Source: Cyanodermella asteris (lineage: Eukaryota; Ascomycota; Lecanoromycetes; Ostropales; Stictidaceae). Taken from it: DNA of 64,000 bases. Shown in pieces: positions 46,340 through 57,707 of the stretch. Where the stretch lies: contig UYJD01000005.1 of the NCBI GenBank assembly GCA_900618795.1, positions 769,570 through 833,569 on the forward strand, written 5' to 3'. Within the stretch, counting starts at the first letter, position 1; every line of letters begins with the position of its first letter. Both the position numbers and the translations under genes were made by a program. The notes below the pieces were generated by a model. It was not told the DNA's origin, did not search any database, and saw only the letters and a list, made by a program, of their open reading frames with translations.

Positions 46340-48451
46340 TCAGCCGAAGGGAAATCCGCCAGGGAATCCCTGAGCGCCGCCGCCTCTCCGAGACTGGCCA
46401 GCTCCTCCTGGGAAGCTTCCGCCGAATTGGCCGCCCATGCCACCTGGCATGCCGCCACCACCGAAGGCGAAGGACGGTCCTCCTCCCCTGCCTCCGCCGC
46501 CGCCCATACCGCCGAACAGGTTCATCAAAATCTCCGGATCGATCTGCATGCCTTGGCCCCCCATGCCTCCCATGCCGCCTGGGAAGCCACCGCCCATACC
46601 GCCCATCGGATCCTGCAGATCTGCACCGCTATCGTACATTTGCTTCTTTTGAGGATCCGTGAGCGTCTCGTGGGCCTCTCCAATGTCCTTGAACTTCTTT
46701 TCGGCCTCGTCCTTGTTCTCTGGGTTGCGATCCGGGTGCCACTTGAGTGCGAGTTTGCGATAAGCGTTCTTGATCTGCTTTTCATCTGCATCCTTCTCAA
46801 CGCCGAGGATTTTGTAGTAATCTTTGCGTTGACTCTTCTTGAGCTCCAACTCGGCTTTCCGAACTTCGGAATCGATCCCTGGCTCGGACGGATTTTCCTG
46901 CTGGATACTCTTGTACTCGTTCACTGCCTCTTGCCATTCTCCCGACTCTCCTAATGCTCGGGCTTTCGTCTTGCGTGCTTTCAAGTATGACGGATCGAGC
47001 TGCAGTGCCTGCTCACAATCTTTGACAGCTGTAGTGTAATCCTTCAGCTTGATTGACGCCATCGCTTTGTTTTGCAACAATTTCGCATTTGTGCTCTTAG
47101 CGAGGGGATCGACCTCCAACGCTTCCTTGTACTTTGCGACTGCCTCTTGGTAACGACCGCTCTTGAAGGCCTGGTTTCCCTCCTCTTTCGTGCGTTCGAG
47201 CCGCTGTGCCTTCTTCAGTGATTTGGCAGCCACCGTGAAATCTGGGTCGTAGTCTAATGCCTTTCTAAAATGTTGAACAGCCTTGTCCGTATCACCCTGC
47301 GCATACAAGGCTTTGCCTCGGAGAACCAAAGCTTCAGGATCAGCATTGTTTTGCCTCAGTAGATTCATGGCAATGCTTTGGGCCTGATCCACATTCTTGC
47401 CAATCAGTATCAGGGTTTCTCCTCGAAGAAGTTTCCATTTGCGGGGCTTGTCGGCGAATGAATTGTCCATCAATTGCTCGGCCTGGTCGAGCGCATATAT
47501 GGTCATGCTATCCGCTTTGCCGTCCTTGACAGCCTGCTCAACTTGATTAATGAAATGTAGCATTTTCTGGGCCTTGGATTTATCGGAGGCGCTGACGGCG
47601 GGAGTGATCCGTTCGTACGTGTCAAGTGCGTCCTGTGGCCGACCAAGATTCAAGTATACTCGGGCCATTCTTTGCAAGACTTTCGCATTCCCCGAGTCTA
47701 AGCCGTCTGCGGCCTTGCAATCATCCAACGCCTGTATGTATTGAGTATTGCCCATGTATGCTGCTGCACGATTACTGTAGTATGTTGCGTTATCAGGCTG
47801 CAACTCGATGGCCCGAGTATACTCGTCAATAGCCTTCGCAAAATCCTGTTGTTTGAAAAACTTATTTCCCGTATTCTTAAACGCTTCAGCTTGCTCGGGA
47901 GGTGATGTGGTCGATGTCTGGGTCTTGTGGGGAGGGGGCACTGGCGTGCCATTCGCATCTCCGTTTGATGTAGGGAAGGCACCAGGCGTGCTGGGTGCCT
48001 CAGCGGCAGGTCCTGTGTGCTCGACGCCCTCCATCTTGGCTATCTCTTTGGCCCGAAAGTCGTAACTTCGCCGGAATCGCTCTCGCTGTTCTGGTGGCAA
48101 GTCGAGCGGATGAACGTCGGGATCCAGCGAACCCTCCGAATCGGAGTCAGAGTCGATGAAGTGACCAGTGGAGGTACTGTCAGAATCAGGGTCTAGGGTC
48201 GGAAGCTTCTCGTCAGGAAAAGTCCGGGCCCGCCGCTGCTTAGGTTTGGATTCTGCGGTGTTTGACCGGCGGAGGGGTCTTGCAGGCGAGTTCCGTCGTC
48301 GGGCGGGCTTGCGATGCTTTGACGACGAGTGCGGGTCGCCGGAGTGACTACTGCGGCGACGGGAGGAAGACGGCGATGAAGGAGAATTGGCCTGCCTTGG
48401 ATCGGGCTTACTGGGGGATTTGGTGGGCGATTTGAAAAAGCTTTTGAACAT
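46340..48451 (-). CDS. TPR and J-domain cochaperone (DNAJC7/Tpr2-like)
   Basis: Single exon, 703 residues. A Ser/Arg/Pro-rich disordered N-terminus (1 to about 185) precedes tandem TPR repeats at about 190-530, seen as [60 protein letters not shown] and [20 protein letters not shown]. The J domain at about 547-615 has the catalytic HPD in LKWHPDRNP and stimulates Hsp70 ATPase. The C-terminus is Gly/Met/Phe-rich ([10 protein letters not shown]), like the G/F region of other J proteins. In animals this family passes clients between Hsp90 and Hsp70. The long N-terminal extension is larger than I expect in the family. A heat-shock-element-like sequence lies about 155 bp upstream of the start. Confidence 0.92.
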   Translation of the reverse strand: MFKSFFKSPTKSPSKPDPRQANSPSSPSSSRRRSSHSGDPHSSSKHRKPARRRNSPARPLRRSNTAESKPKQRRARTFPDEKLPTLDPDSDSTSTGHFIDSDSDSEGSLDPDVHPLDLPPEQRERFRRSYDFRAKEIAKMEGVEHTGPAAEAPSTPGAFPTSNGDANGTPVPPPHKTQTSTTSPPEQAEAFKNTGNKFFKQQDFAKAIDEYTRAIELQPDNATYYSNRAAAYMGNTQYIQALDDCKAADGLDSGNAKVLQRMARVYLNLGRPQDALDTYERITPAVSASDKSKAQKMLHFINQVEQAVKDGKADSMTIYALDQAEQLMDNSFADKPRKWKLLRGETLILIGKNVDQAQSIAMNLLRQNNADPEALVLRGKALYAQGDTDKAVQHFRKALDYDPDFTVAAKSLKKAQRLERTKEEGNQAFKSGRYQEAVAKYKEALEVDPLAKSTNAKLLQNKAMASIKLKDYTTAVKDCEQALQLDPSYLKARKTKARALGESGEWQEAVNEYKSIQQENPSEPGIDSEVRKAELELKKSQRKDYYKILGVEKDADEKQIKNAYRKLALKWHPDRNPENKDEAEKKFKDIGEAHETLTDPQKKQMYDSGADLQDPMGGMGGGFPGGMGGMGGQGMQIDPEILMNLFGGMGGGGGRGGGPSFAFGGGGMPGGMGGQFGGSFPGGAGQSRRGGGAQGFPGGFPFG

Positions 48452-49103
48452 CTGGGAAGGAGAAGAGGGACAGTGACGAGGTCGAATTGTTTCCTCCGGA
48501 TTTTGCTTGCTGCGAGTCCACGCTTCAGTCGATTCACTCGGTGGATTGCTGGGTCGGGGTGCCCACTAACCGAAGCGCAGCGTCCCTTTTGCGCGGCTCG
48601 CCCTCGGAAGCCTCCAGAAACAGCCGGGTAGGCGATTGCCGTTTCTCACTTGTTTTACATGCCCATCTACCCCACCCACACCGGCATTGCTTGCGTTGAA
48701 CTGGAACTACTAGTATGACTTCAGGTCGGAATGACGGTTCAAAGTTGCAGAAATACCAAGAGACAATGCACCTCAATCTCGTCCATGGACAACTTGCGGA
48801 CTGGTTTCTGCGGGCGTTTGCGCCACAGCTTTTTGACGAACGCTCCCTCCCGCTTCAGGGCCTCAACTGTGGCGGACGCTTTCATTCACACCACACGTGA
48901 CTTGGCAACCTTCGTAGGGATTTCAATGCATTACAGTGTACTCGCGTGTGTTTGCAGCTTCAAAGCTGAAGAGGATTCATTTCGGGCATACGTTGCGTTA
49001 GCATGCATTTCTCGTCATTCTGCCTGACCACTTTCCCAGGGATATCATAATCCATCACATGCTTTAGGCGCCTTTCCCGAACTCCATCCCGCTATCAAGA
49101 CAA
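48452..49103. other. Intergenic: TPR-DnaJ promoter and MCM6 3' region
   Basis: Both neighbours are on the minus strand. Apart from the heat-shock-element-like site listed separately nothing is recognised. Confidence 0.5.
48607..48619. promoter_or_regulatory. Heat-shock-element-like site upstream of TPR-DnaJ gene
   Basis: GAA-gc-CTC-ca-GAA matches the alternating nGAAn/nTTCn pattern at eight of nine core bases with correct 5-bp spacing. It sits about 155 bp before the start codon of a chaperone gene, a plausible HSF target. Chance matches of this quality are not rare. Confidence 0.3.
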
Positions 49104-52006
49104 TCACCAGTCCTCTATCGAGCAGTCGGGATGCAGTATGTATACACATCGCTGTCCCGCCAGCACGCTCTCGTCCTGGTCGGCTGGAAGCAGGCCTTCG
49201 CCCTCTCCTCTGACCGGCAGTAGGATATGGTCCTATGATTTGGTCAGCATTGAATCGAAACACACGAAGCTGAATTCGAACTCACCTTGCACATCTTCTT
49301 GAGGACCTTCTCACACAATCTCTTTTCTTGTGATAGCTGCTCCTCGCTCTTGATATCGTCTTCCCTCTGTTCCAGATACCATGTGACAAGATCTTGCTCT
49401 TCTACGCCAGCTCCCGTTGCTTCCTCTGATTCATAGACATATTTGGCCAATGTGTTGACCATTCTCGTCCAGTCCTCGTGTGTGATTCGTGTTTTTGTAC
49501 TTGTCGCTGTCTCCGTTGCTGTACCTGCGCCGGCAGCTTCGTCCTCTTGCATCTGTTCATCGTCGTCATCCTGCTCGGCGTCCGCAATAACGTCGCGCGC
49601 CACCGCTCCAGCCTCCTCCTCCTCGTCAAACTCAACATCGTCTTTCTCGACGCTAATGATGCTTTGTCTGAGTAAGTTGAAGGCCTCCCTGACGAAGGCT
49701 GGTGTCACATCATCAACGCAATTCGCCTTCGCGATAGCCTCGCTCAGGCGGATCATACTTTCAAGCTGTCTGACCGTCACGCGATAGCTGTTCCTGCTTG
49801 AATCGCCACCGGCGTCGTTCTGCCGAAGCTCCTTGTATTTCTCTACCAGCACCTTCTTCGCCTCATCCGAGAACTGCGGTCGGAAAGTCCGAGCAAAGCG
49901 GATATAGCGCTGCAGCTGCTCGGTACTGAATTCTGGCTGGACGGCCTCGTCGCGGTCTCGGTGGATACCAACAATGTGCTGGGCCAGATGCGTGTCGACC
50001 TGCTCGTTACACTCATCGAGGACAATAAAGAACAAGTCGAAACGAGACATGATGGGGGCCGACATGTTCACATTCTGCCTTAGAGTCGCCTTGCGGTTGT
50101 ATCTGCCTCCAACGGGATTGGCGGCTGCCAAAATTGAGGTTCGAGCATTGAGAGTCGCTTGGATACCAGCTTTGGCGATCGAAATTGTCTGTTGCTCCAT
50201 GGCTTCGTGGATGGCGACTTGATCCGAGATGTCCATTTTGTCAAACTCGTCAATGGCACAAATACCGTTGTCAGCGAGCATGAGAGCGCCAGCTTCGATG
50301 GTAAACTCGCCACTTTCTTCATCTTTGACGACCGCTGCGGTCAAACCGGCCGCGGAGGAAGCTTTGCCGGAAGTATACACGGCTCGAGGCAAGAAAGAGC
50401 AGATATACTTCAAGAACTGTGACTTGCTCGTTGACGGGTCTCCAACGATGCAGACGTTGATATCACCACGAAGCTGCATGCCTTCGGGAGTGACTTTGCT
50501 GACGCCTCCCATGAGCTGCAGGAGTAGCCCTTTCTTGACTATTTCGTGTCCGTAGACCATTGGAGCCAGCGAATTCACCAGCCGAGAATAAATGTGGTCG
50601 CTGTGGACCATCTTCCTCAGGTCTTCGATTTCAGACATTGTCAAAGATTGCAAGTAAGCCTCTTGCGCTTCCTCCCCAGCTGCGTACGGGTCGCCGGAGT
50701 CCATGTAGCTTAAGGAGGCGACAAGATTGTTACCTTCTGAACCGAGTTTGTTTGCTGTGCCAGTCGTCGATAGATCAGGGGAAACCATACATCCGAGGAA
50801 AGCCAATCTGTAGGTAAGGTCGCGCACACCCAGGGATTTCAGTCCGGTCACACCGCCCCCGCCAACGTCGCCTCCACGAGGCTGATTCCTATTGTCACGA
50901 ACAGTCTCCGGGCGTACACCTGGCACACCCAGCTGACTGACGTCCGGAACCACGATCAGGGCTCCAGTAAAGATACATTTCTCACCAGCTTTCGCTCGAT
51001 CGACGATTTCTCCTCTTAAGATGACATCCATGGTACGCGGCATACTACCAGTCGGGATTTCGGACGAGTTCTCCTGGATCCTGACCTTTTGCCAGTCCAC
51101 GAAGGTGCTCTGCTTGATGTCTAATGTCCAGCCATGGCGGTTGCCGCAAGATAGATTGGGGCATTGTGTTGGTTCCGTGTATCTGAATATCTGTTCCACA
51201 TTTTCGACGCCCGTGCGACAATTCTGACAGATGAATGTCGCCAGGTAAAGCTCTGGTCTGACTTCAGACGTTCTTGTGACCGTGCCGGAGATTGACATGA
51301 GCTTGCCAATGGACGCGGTCCGAAGCTGACGGATGGGCGAGATGAGAGAAAAGTTGTAAAATGCAAGGGAAAAGAGTTTGTCCGTCTGTTGGTTCGTCGT
51401 CGACGAGCCATCTGTGTATTGCGACTGGCTGGCGCCGTTGATCGATGCCGTCGTGCCTGTTGTCGTGGTGCCAGCTTGTCTATGTGACCGGAAGTAAGCA
51501 GGCTCATGTTTGGCGATCGTGTTGTGAAGTGCCCGGGTAATGAAAGGCAGAAAGCGGCAGTAGTGTTGGGCAATCGCTCTTGCAAGAGCCGTGTCTGTGT
51601 ATTGGTCCAGATGTTTGTAGTCGACGTACAGGGTCGACAAATTCATCTCTCTCAAGCCATGTATTTGCGCAATGTAGTATTTGTCGCTCGTTGGCGCGCT
51701 TGATATCGGCTGATCTTCTGGCCTCCTGACCTCCTTGAAATTCTCCAAGAATTCCGCAAATAGGTCTGCAACCTTCTCTCCTACCGCATCGCTTAACTTG
51801 GGAACCATCTTGTCTAGAGGATTTTGACGTCGCAATTCGTTCTTTTCCAGTAGTCGATCGTCTTGAAAGCTGATGGCATCTGACATGGGAACATTCTGCT
51901 CGGAGGGAGGGTTGAGCGCTGAAGGGGCAGCGGAGGATTGGCGATCTCGTCTTGAGCGACCATCGCTAGACTGCGGCGCTGGTGTGCTGAGGGGGCCGGG
52001 TGCCAT
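49104..52006 (-). CDS. mcm6: MCM6, replicative DNA helicase subunit
   Basis: Two exons (52006-49286, 49232-49104; 53-nt intron), 949 residues from the ATG of MAPGPLSTP. MCM6 is part of the MCM2-7 ring that unwinds replication origins. The N-terminal domain carries a zinc finger (FICQNCRTGVENVEQ...CPNLSCGNRHGW). The AAA+ domain shows Walker A GDPSTSKSQF, Walker B IDEFDKMD and the arginine finger SRFDLFF. The paralog is recognised from LLLQLMGGVSKVTPEGM and the RQLESMIRLSEAIAK region. An acidic linker follows, then a winged-helix C-terminus that is completed only by exon 2 (GQRCVYILHPDCSIEDW). The open frame reaches 11 codons further upstream but without an ATG. Confidence 0.95.
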
Positions 52007-52547
52007 CTTGATGTTGAGTACGTGTAGGGAGGTAGACACTGCTGGGGCAGAGTGGAAGATGTGGTGATCCTAGAATCGATTATCTGTGCAAAGTGCGGGA
52101 TGACAAGGCGGGCGGCGGCTGGAGACGCGTCCTGTCGCGTTCCTACGCGCCTACACGCGTAAATTAAACCCGATTCGTGCAAGACGGGTCTGACCGGCCT
52201 ACTTACTCGAGTGGGCACTCGTTTTCTGCTTCAATATATCTACACGGGCCTTCCAGTGGCACTAGCTGTAAGCAGAATCTTCTGGCTATTCACTCCCTAT
52301 CCACAGAAGTATGCTTAGAGGAATTGATGTTATTACGTTGATCCACTTGGTCAGCCAGCATTCAGTGTGTGAAACCATCTAAGATCGTTCTCGATGGCAA
52401 GGAAGACGAATACTCAGTATACGCCTGGATCGCAAACATTGTATTTTATCTCGAATTATCGGAAGACAATGTCTGTAAGAAAGTGCTGCGTCACGTCATC
52501 ATATTTCATCCGAGCCTTGCGAGCTATAATCCCGTGGAACGGCATCC
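52007..52547. other. Intergenic: MCM6 promoter and HSF 3' region
   Basis: Both neighbours are on the minus strand. An ACGCGT hexamer, the core of the MluI cell-cycle box used by MBF to control MCM genes in yeasts, occurs near 52122-52127 and again near 52155-52160. Otherwise nothing recognised. Confidence 0.45.
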
Positions 52548-54710
52548 TTAAGAGGTTCGCAGTCTCTTCCTCGGAGAGCGAGATGCCTCGCGGCTTTCCC
52601 CTTGACCGTCCTCAATCGTGGCTACAGTATCAACAGGACTCGCAGCCTGGCTATTCTCCCCATTGGCAGGAACATCGAGTGTTTGCCGTCCCTGCTGATT
52701 TGCCTCCTGTGATCCAACACCATTATTGTTGTGATCAAATTCGTCGAAATCGAAGATGCCATTGCCGTCAAAATTGACGCCACTGCCGAGTTCGCCGTTG
52801 CCATTGAGCAGGTCGTTGAAGTTGTCCAGATCCCAGTTGTAGTCAGGCGGAGGAGGTGCGTTCGGATCGAAGCCAGGTATCGAACCCGAAGGACTCAGTG
52901 GCTGGAGAAGATTCGAGATTGTGCTGAACCGATCCTCTTGCTCACGCATTCGCGTTTCAAGATCCTCGATATTCTTGTTTCGGGCAACCCACTGCGGGTC
53001 AGACGGTGAAGGGATCGGAGGTGGAGATGGCGAGACGAGGGCGTTGTTGGTCCCACCACCCAGTGCGTTACGAGCTTCACCATTCGCCATCAACTGAAGA
53101 ATGCTGTTCCGCTGAGGCGTTGACATTTGCGATTTGCGACTTGCGGATTGAAGCTGTGATAGTGCTTGGGGCGGATAATCGAGGCGGTTTATATTTCCAC
53201 CAGGCGTCACGTTGCTGTTGGAGTTGAGGAAGGACAATATGTCATCATTTTGGTTCACATCCCCAGTGAACACAGGGGTGTCCTGGGGATCGTATGGCTC
53301 TTCTTTAACGGTCGGTGCGGGTTCTCGAGAAGCCCTTGGCGGTGCCGAGGACTCCTCGCGCGCGGAACTGCCCCTCGCAAAATCCGTTGCGGTGGGTGTA
53401 GAGACGCTTGTAACACGACCTGGAGAATGGCTATCGGTCTCACGAATGGGTGCCTCCAGCAGAAGTTGCCTGCGCCCCTGGCGGTGCTGAGTGGGCCGCG
53501 AGCTGTCTTCTCTGCCCTCGTGATCTGCAAGATCGACGACTCTATCGCCCTGCTGATTGTCACGGGGTATGACATTCGAGAACATGTTGGCTAGGGTCTG
53601 CTGAGCGTCTCGGCCCTCGAGCTGGTTTCGGTACACTGTCGCCAAGAAAGTGAGAATTGCGTTGATGGAGTTCTCGTGACGCTGGTGAATGGCCTGATAC
53701 GCAGCGGCTCTACTTTGCATGACCTCGTTCTCCTCACGCAGCTTTTTCACTTCGTCCTGAATTAGTGCTTGCGTGCGTCGTATCATAGTTAGCTCTTCCT
53801 GCAGTTTCGCGGTCTGCTCCGAGCTCAACACTCGTTGGTTGTTAGGTAATACCATCGAAGTACGGGCCCTTGTTCGGTCGATGCTCTGGCCGACTGGTGT
53901 CTCCGCATCATTGTCCTCGTCCTCATCACCATCTGGTCCCTGGCCTGGCTTCTTGCTCGTCTGAGTGCCCTTTGGTTTTTGGATCAACCACAGAAGTTTA
54001 GGTCGGCCCCGCTTGAAGTATTTGTTGTAGTACTCGCTCGGGCTCTTGCTCTTACGCTCGCTAGCCCGCATTGAGTTGTCCGATAGCCCAACCTTTTTGT
54101 GAAATCCGTACATGTTCAGTTGTCGCACGAAGGATGCATATTTGTTGTGTTTGAATAGTTCAGGGATCAGCTTCTTGGCGAATGCGTCCTCGTCCAAGAC
54201 TATGAATGAGTTCCCATCGTCTGACCACCGAATTAGATCAGTGTTGTTCTCTTCATCAAGAAAACTGCTAAGCTTCTGCACAAAGGGAGGAATGGACTTC
54301 CGATTGTTGACAGCGTTTCGTTCGGCAATCTCAGCCTTCCTGTCAAGGTCTTCGTCCTCGGTCTGCCAGTTCTGATCGCGATTAGTCTCCAATTGTGCCT
54401 GCGGAGCCTGATATGCAACTGGCCAGTTGTTGTTTCCATATTGTGCCACGCTCATCTGGGCAGGACTTCTGCGCGTAAGCTGATTTGATGCCTCTCGCTG
54501 TAAAGCAGGCGCGACATCCTGATATGGGCCAAGCCCAAGGTCTGCAGAATTTGTATAGCTCATTTGGGAATTCGCGGGCAGGGCTTGCGACCACTGCCCA
54601 GGGTGACCGCTCTGTAGCTGCTGCGATACTTGCTGATATGGATTCGTCGGCTGCTGTACCTGTGAAGAACCTGCCGGGTCAGCACCAGGAGCCGAGCGCT
54701 TTCTAGACAT
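52548..54710 (-). CDS. hsf1: Heat shock transcription factor (HSF1)
   Basis: Single exon, 720 residues from the ATG of MSRKRSAPGAD; the frame is open further upstream but has no ATG. The HSF DNA-binding domain is at about 139-245: PPFVQKLSSFLDEENNTDLI, IRWSDDGNSFIVLDE, the recognition helix KYASFVRQLNMYGFHK, and PKLLWLIQKPKG. The trimerisation coiled coil HR-A/B follows at about 290-365 (LQEELTMIRRTQALIQDEVK, FLATVYRNQL). The remaining half is Gln/Asn/Pro-rich and acidic, as in activation regions, and ends with a basic KRLRTS that could be a nuclear localisation signal. HSF trimers bind nGAAn repeats and activate chaperone genes. The Trp in WSDD and conserved FVRQLNMYGF separate it from the response-regulator relative Skn7, whose receiver domain is absent here. 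Confidence 0.94.
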   Translation of the reverse strand: MSRKRSAPGADPAGSSQVQQPTNPYQQVSQQLQSGHPGQWSQALPANSQMSYTNSADLGLGPYQDVAPALQREASNQLTRRSPAQMSVAQYGNNNWPVAYQAPQAQLETNRDQNWQTEDEDLDRKAEIAERNAVNNRKSIPPFVQKLSSFLDEENNTDLIRWSDDGNSFIVLDEDAFAKKLIPELFKHNKYASFVRQLNMYGFHKKVGLSDNSMRASERKSKSPSEYYNKYFKRGRPKLLWLIQKPKGTQTSKKPGQGPDGDEDEDNDAETPVGQSIDRTRARTSMVLPNNQRVLSSEQTAKLQEELTMIRRTQALIQDEVKKLREENEVMQSRAAAYQAIHQRHENSINAILTFLATVYRNQLEGRDAQQTLANMFSNVIPRDNQQGDRVVDLADHEGREDSSRPTQHRQGRRQLLLEAPIRETDSHSPGRVTSVSTPTATDFARGSSAREESSAPPRASREPAPTVKEEPYDPQDTPVFTGDVNQNDDILSFLNSNSNVTPGGNINRLDYPPQALSQLQSASRKSQMSTPQRNSILQLMANGEARNALGGGTNNALVSPSPPPIPSPSDPQWVARNKNIEDLETRMREQEDRFSTISNLLQPLSPSGSIPGFDPNAPPPPDYNWDLDNFNDLLNGNGELGSGVNFDGNGIFDFDEFDHNNNGVGSQEANQQGRQTLDVPANGENSQAASPVDTVATIEDGQGESREASRSPRKRLRTS

Positions 54711-55759
54711 TCGTGATTCTGGTGTGGCTAGAGTCGGATTGCGGTGCGCCGCGTGGACGTGGACTTGGGCAGCAGGCAACTCGACCGTGTCGGCTCCGGT
54801 CGGCGTCCAGGTTGGTCCTTGGTGAATCGATAAGTCAACAACAGTTGAGTCTGATTGATGATCTAGGTCCGATTGTCCTTGGACTCTCCACCTCTTTCAA
54901 TGGGCGCGTTTCAATAGGCGACAGTAACGCGGTGGGCATCTGCTTTGGTTGCACAGGCCAAAACTCGTAAGGCTTCGGGGTTGCTTGGTCTCCTGTAGCC
55001 GTTTCAATATCAAAAATGGGTGTAAGTCGAGGTTATAAGCCGTGCACGTAGAGATCATCGGTCTGTCGGGTCTTGAGAAGTGCTGGGAGGTTTGAGGGCG
55101 CACGCAAGAATAAGACAACGGACTGGTTGCTGCCGTAAATGATTTGGCTACCTAGGTACCGACGAATATGACGAAGAGCTCTGCGCTAAAGGATCCCGCC
55201 TCGCGCGAAATAGCAGCTGTCATGTCACCCAGCGTCTTCAGCTGGGCTGTTCACAGATTGATGGACATGTGAGACATCAGTGGCCTGCCATGTCGACTAC
55301 CGAGCATGTTCCTTTTCGGGAGCTCTTCTCTTTCGCGATTTGTTCAGAAATTTCGACACTGGTATTGCTGGCTGCTAGCATGCCAAGCCGCGATTTGTGA
55401 ACAGTTCAACCCCGCAATCCTCATCATGAATCCGTTGGTAAACTCGACTTGAGGGCAGGGCTCTGCTTCCCGAGCTGTAACAAGCAAGTATCGGCCCTTT
55501 GGCTTCCAACATTCCTAGGTAGCCGATACTTTGCAGTGGATTGTATTGATATCAATCCGAGCCCAGACTCCATCCAAGCTTGAAGTGGCTCTTTCTGCCT
55601 CGAGCACCGGTCCAGTCTGTTCAGATATCATGCCTCCACGTTGGAGGTATTGCCCGGTAAATATGATGGCATGGCGACAAATGTATTTACACATCTGGCT
55701 ACGTATCTAGCTGAATGTCAAGGCACGTAGCTATAGCTCACTGAATATTTCTGTAATCC
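54711..55759. other. Intergenic: HSF promoter and CWC27 3' region
   Basis: Long leader/promoter space for HSF. No gene recognised; no convincing tandem heat-shock element seen on reading. Confidence 0.45.
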
Positions 55760-57328
55760 TCATCGCCCAGCTAGCCTCCGCGGCAGCTTTCCTCGGTCAC
55801 GATCCACATCCCAGGCCCGGCCCATTCTCCCTCGATCACCTTTGCGTGACCTCTGTCCATCTCTTAGCTCCCTGGCTTTCTCCCGAGGGTCTATGACAAC
55901 AAGATCTTCCTCGTTCTTCTTCTTCCAACTGAGGTCTTTGCCTAACCGGTCTTTCCCGAAATTAAGGGCATGCGACATCCAGTCATGCTCAGTGCCCTCC
56001 ATCTCTTGTCCTTCGTCTGCATCCTTGTCCCAAGAACGGCACGACTGACAATTTGCGATGAAGTGTAGATCGCAGAGGCTGGCCTCTTCGCCGCCATCGT
56101 CATGGCTCTGGTCATTTGACTTGCTATGATCGACCTGACCAAGTGATAGCTCCGTTTGCTGATCTCTGGGTGCAGACTTTTCCAACTTCGCACGGAACGC
56201 TTTTAGCATGTCCATGGCTTGGTTCTCCGAAGCTGTCGCATTCCGATCACCTTGTTTCCGCTTCCGGCCACGAATTGCATGCTGTGGAATCAATTCCTCA
56301 AGAGCCGACTTCTTCTTGCTTACTTCCGATGGAGCAGTCGTGGTCGTCCTCTTCATAGACGCTTTGAGCTTTGCAATTTCGGCGTTGGTCCTCTCAAGTG
56401 ACGAAGCAAGTCTTGAAGACTGGTCTCGCTCAGGCGAGGATGACAAGCTGCTAGATGCACGCTCTTCATTTGGCAGGGGAAGTTGAGCTTTGGGCTCCAC
56501 CTGGACTCGAGATGGCGGAGTCAACGAACGTGGCTGTTTCCTCCCGGAGCTCGCTGAAGTTTCACCGACTGGAATCTCCTCATTGCTTGAACGCTTAGTA
56601 CTATTCCCCGTTTGGCCTGCGTCTACCAGTTTGGTGTTGAATTTTGCTTTCTTTATCACAAGCTCTTCTCCATCGTCTTCCCCTTCGCCGTCGGCAAAAC
56701 TCAAGAACGCCTTTCCTCCTTTCTTCTTTAACTTCTTCTTCAGTGGGGCTGGTTTACCATTAGGTGCATTTCTTGGCTTGAGCTCGCGCTTAACCATATC
56801 TGGGAACGGATTGACCAGGATTTCAGCACCAGTGATCTTCGTAGGATATAGAGGTCTCTCACTGCCAGAATCGACAAGGTCGACCTCTCCCATGCGAACA
56901 ACATTATAGATGGTGTCTCCTGCAACCCGCCCAAACAGTGTATTGGTGTTGTTTAGTCCCTCTGCCTTGCCCAACGTCAAGAAGAATTGGCTCCCGTTGT
57001 CATCTTTCCGCCCACTGTTTGCCATCCCCAGCAGGCCTCTCCGGTTGAACTTCAGTCGGCTGTGGAACTCATCGGCAAAAGGTCCTTCGGGATATATCGA
57101 CTCCCCTCCATCTCCTGTGCCCGTAGGATCTCCTCCTTGTATCACAAACCCCGGAACGACTCGATGGAAGATGGTGCCAGTGTAGTAGCCATCCAAGCAA
57201 AGCTGCAAGAAGTTGCGACATGTGACCGGTGTTTGTTTCGCGAACAGCTCCAGCTCGATGTCTCCGGACGTAGTTTGTAGCAGCACCTTACCGGTGGGAG
57301 GTGGCTCGAGGTTGTAGGACGTGCTCAT
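55760..57328 (-). CDS. cwc27: CWC27-type spliceosomal cyclophilin
   Basis: Single exon, 522 residues from the ATG of MSTSYNLEPPPTGKVLL; the open frame extends upstream without an ATG. A cyclophilin domain occupies about 10-170: TTSGDIELELFAKQTPVTCR, FHRVVPGFVIQGGDPTGTG, GLLGMANSGRKDDNGSQFF and TLFGRVAGDTIYNV. The N-terminal MSTxYxxEPPTxGKV opening and a long charged Lys/Glu/Arg-rich C-terminus (about 200-522) identify CWC27 rather than other cyclophilins. CWC27 binds activated spliceosomes with CWC22; the family has an altered active-site residue and little isomerase activity. The tail includes KKLKKKGGKAFLSF and ends in an Arg-rich stretch. Call is firm. Confidence 0.93.
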   Translation of the reverse strand: MSTSYNLEPPPTGKVLLQTTSGDIELELFAKQTPVTCRNFLQLCLDGYYTGTIFHRVVPGFVIQGGDPTGTGDGGESIYPEGPFADEFHSRLKFNRRGLLGMANSGRKDDNGSQFFLTLGKAEGLNNTNTLFGRVAGDTIYNVVRMGEVDLVDSGSERPLYPTKITGAEILVNPFPDMVKRELKPRNAPNGKPAPLKKKLKKKGGKAFLSFADGEGEDDGEELVIKKAKFNTKLVDAGQTGNSTKRSSNEEIPVGETSASSGRKQPRSLTPPSRVQVEPKAQLPLPNEERASSSLSSSPERDQSSRLASSLERTNAEIAKLKASMKRTTTTAPSEVSKKKSALEELIPQHAIRGRKRKQGDRNATASENQAMDMLKAFRAKLEKSAPRDQQTELSLGQVDHSKSNDQSHDDGGEEASLCDLHFIANCQSCRSWDKDADEGQEMEGTEHDWMSHALNFGKDRLGKDLSWKKKNEEDLVVIDPREKARELRDGQRSRKGDRGRMGRAWDVDRDRGKLPRRLAGR

Positions 57329-57707
57329 TTCGAAGGTGCGCCTCGTGAGCGAGAAGCTGAGAAGTAGCCTAGGACCTTGTCTGCTCGCTGTGGAAAGGAT
57401 CAGATTCGCGCTCGTTGGAGGCTCAGGTCTGGCTTTGGGGACGGTGTGTTCACGGCTTTGCGTGTCGCATGACAATCCTCGGCGCGGCTAGCACAGGCAT
57501 GAGGCTAGACACCGGCGATGGCAGCATGGCTGATCCTCGGGAGACAGCAAGAAGACTTGAAGCGAAGCATTGTTCGACACATGCAGCCAGTTGAAAGGGG
57601 AGCGGTGCGCATCTCGAGGTCCGCACGGAGCTATGACGGCGCTGCCAAAGAATCCGCAGTGATTGCGGCCCACCAGCCTTTATAGCATCAAGACTGTTAC
57701 ATACTAG

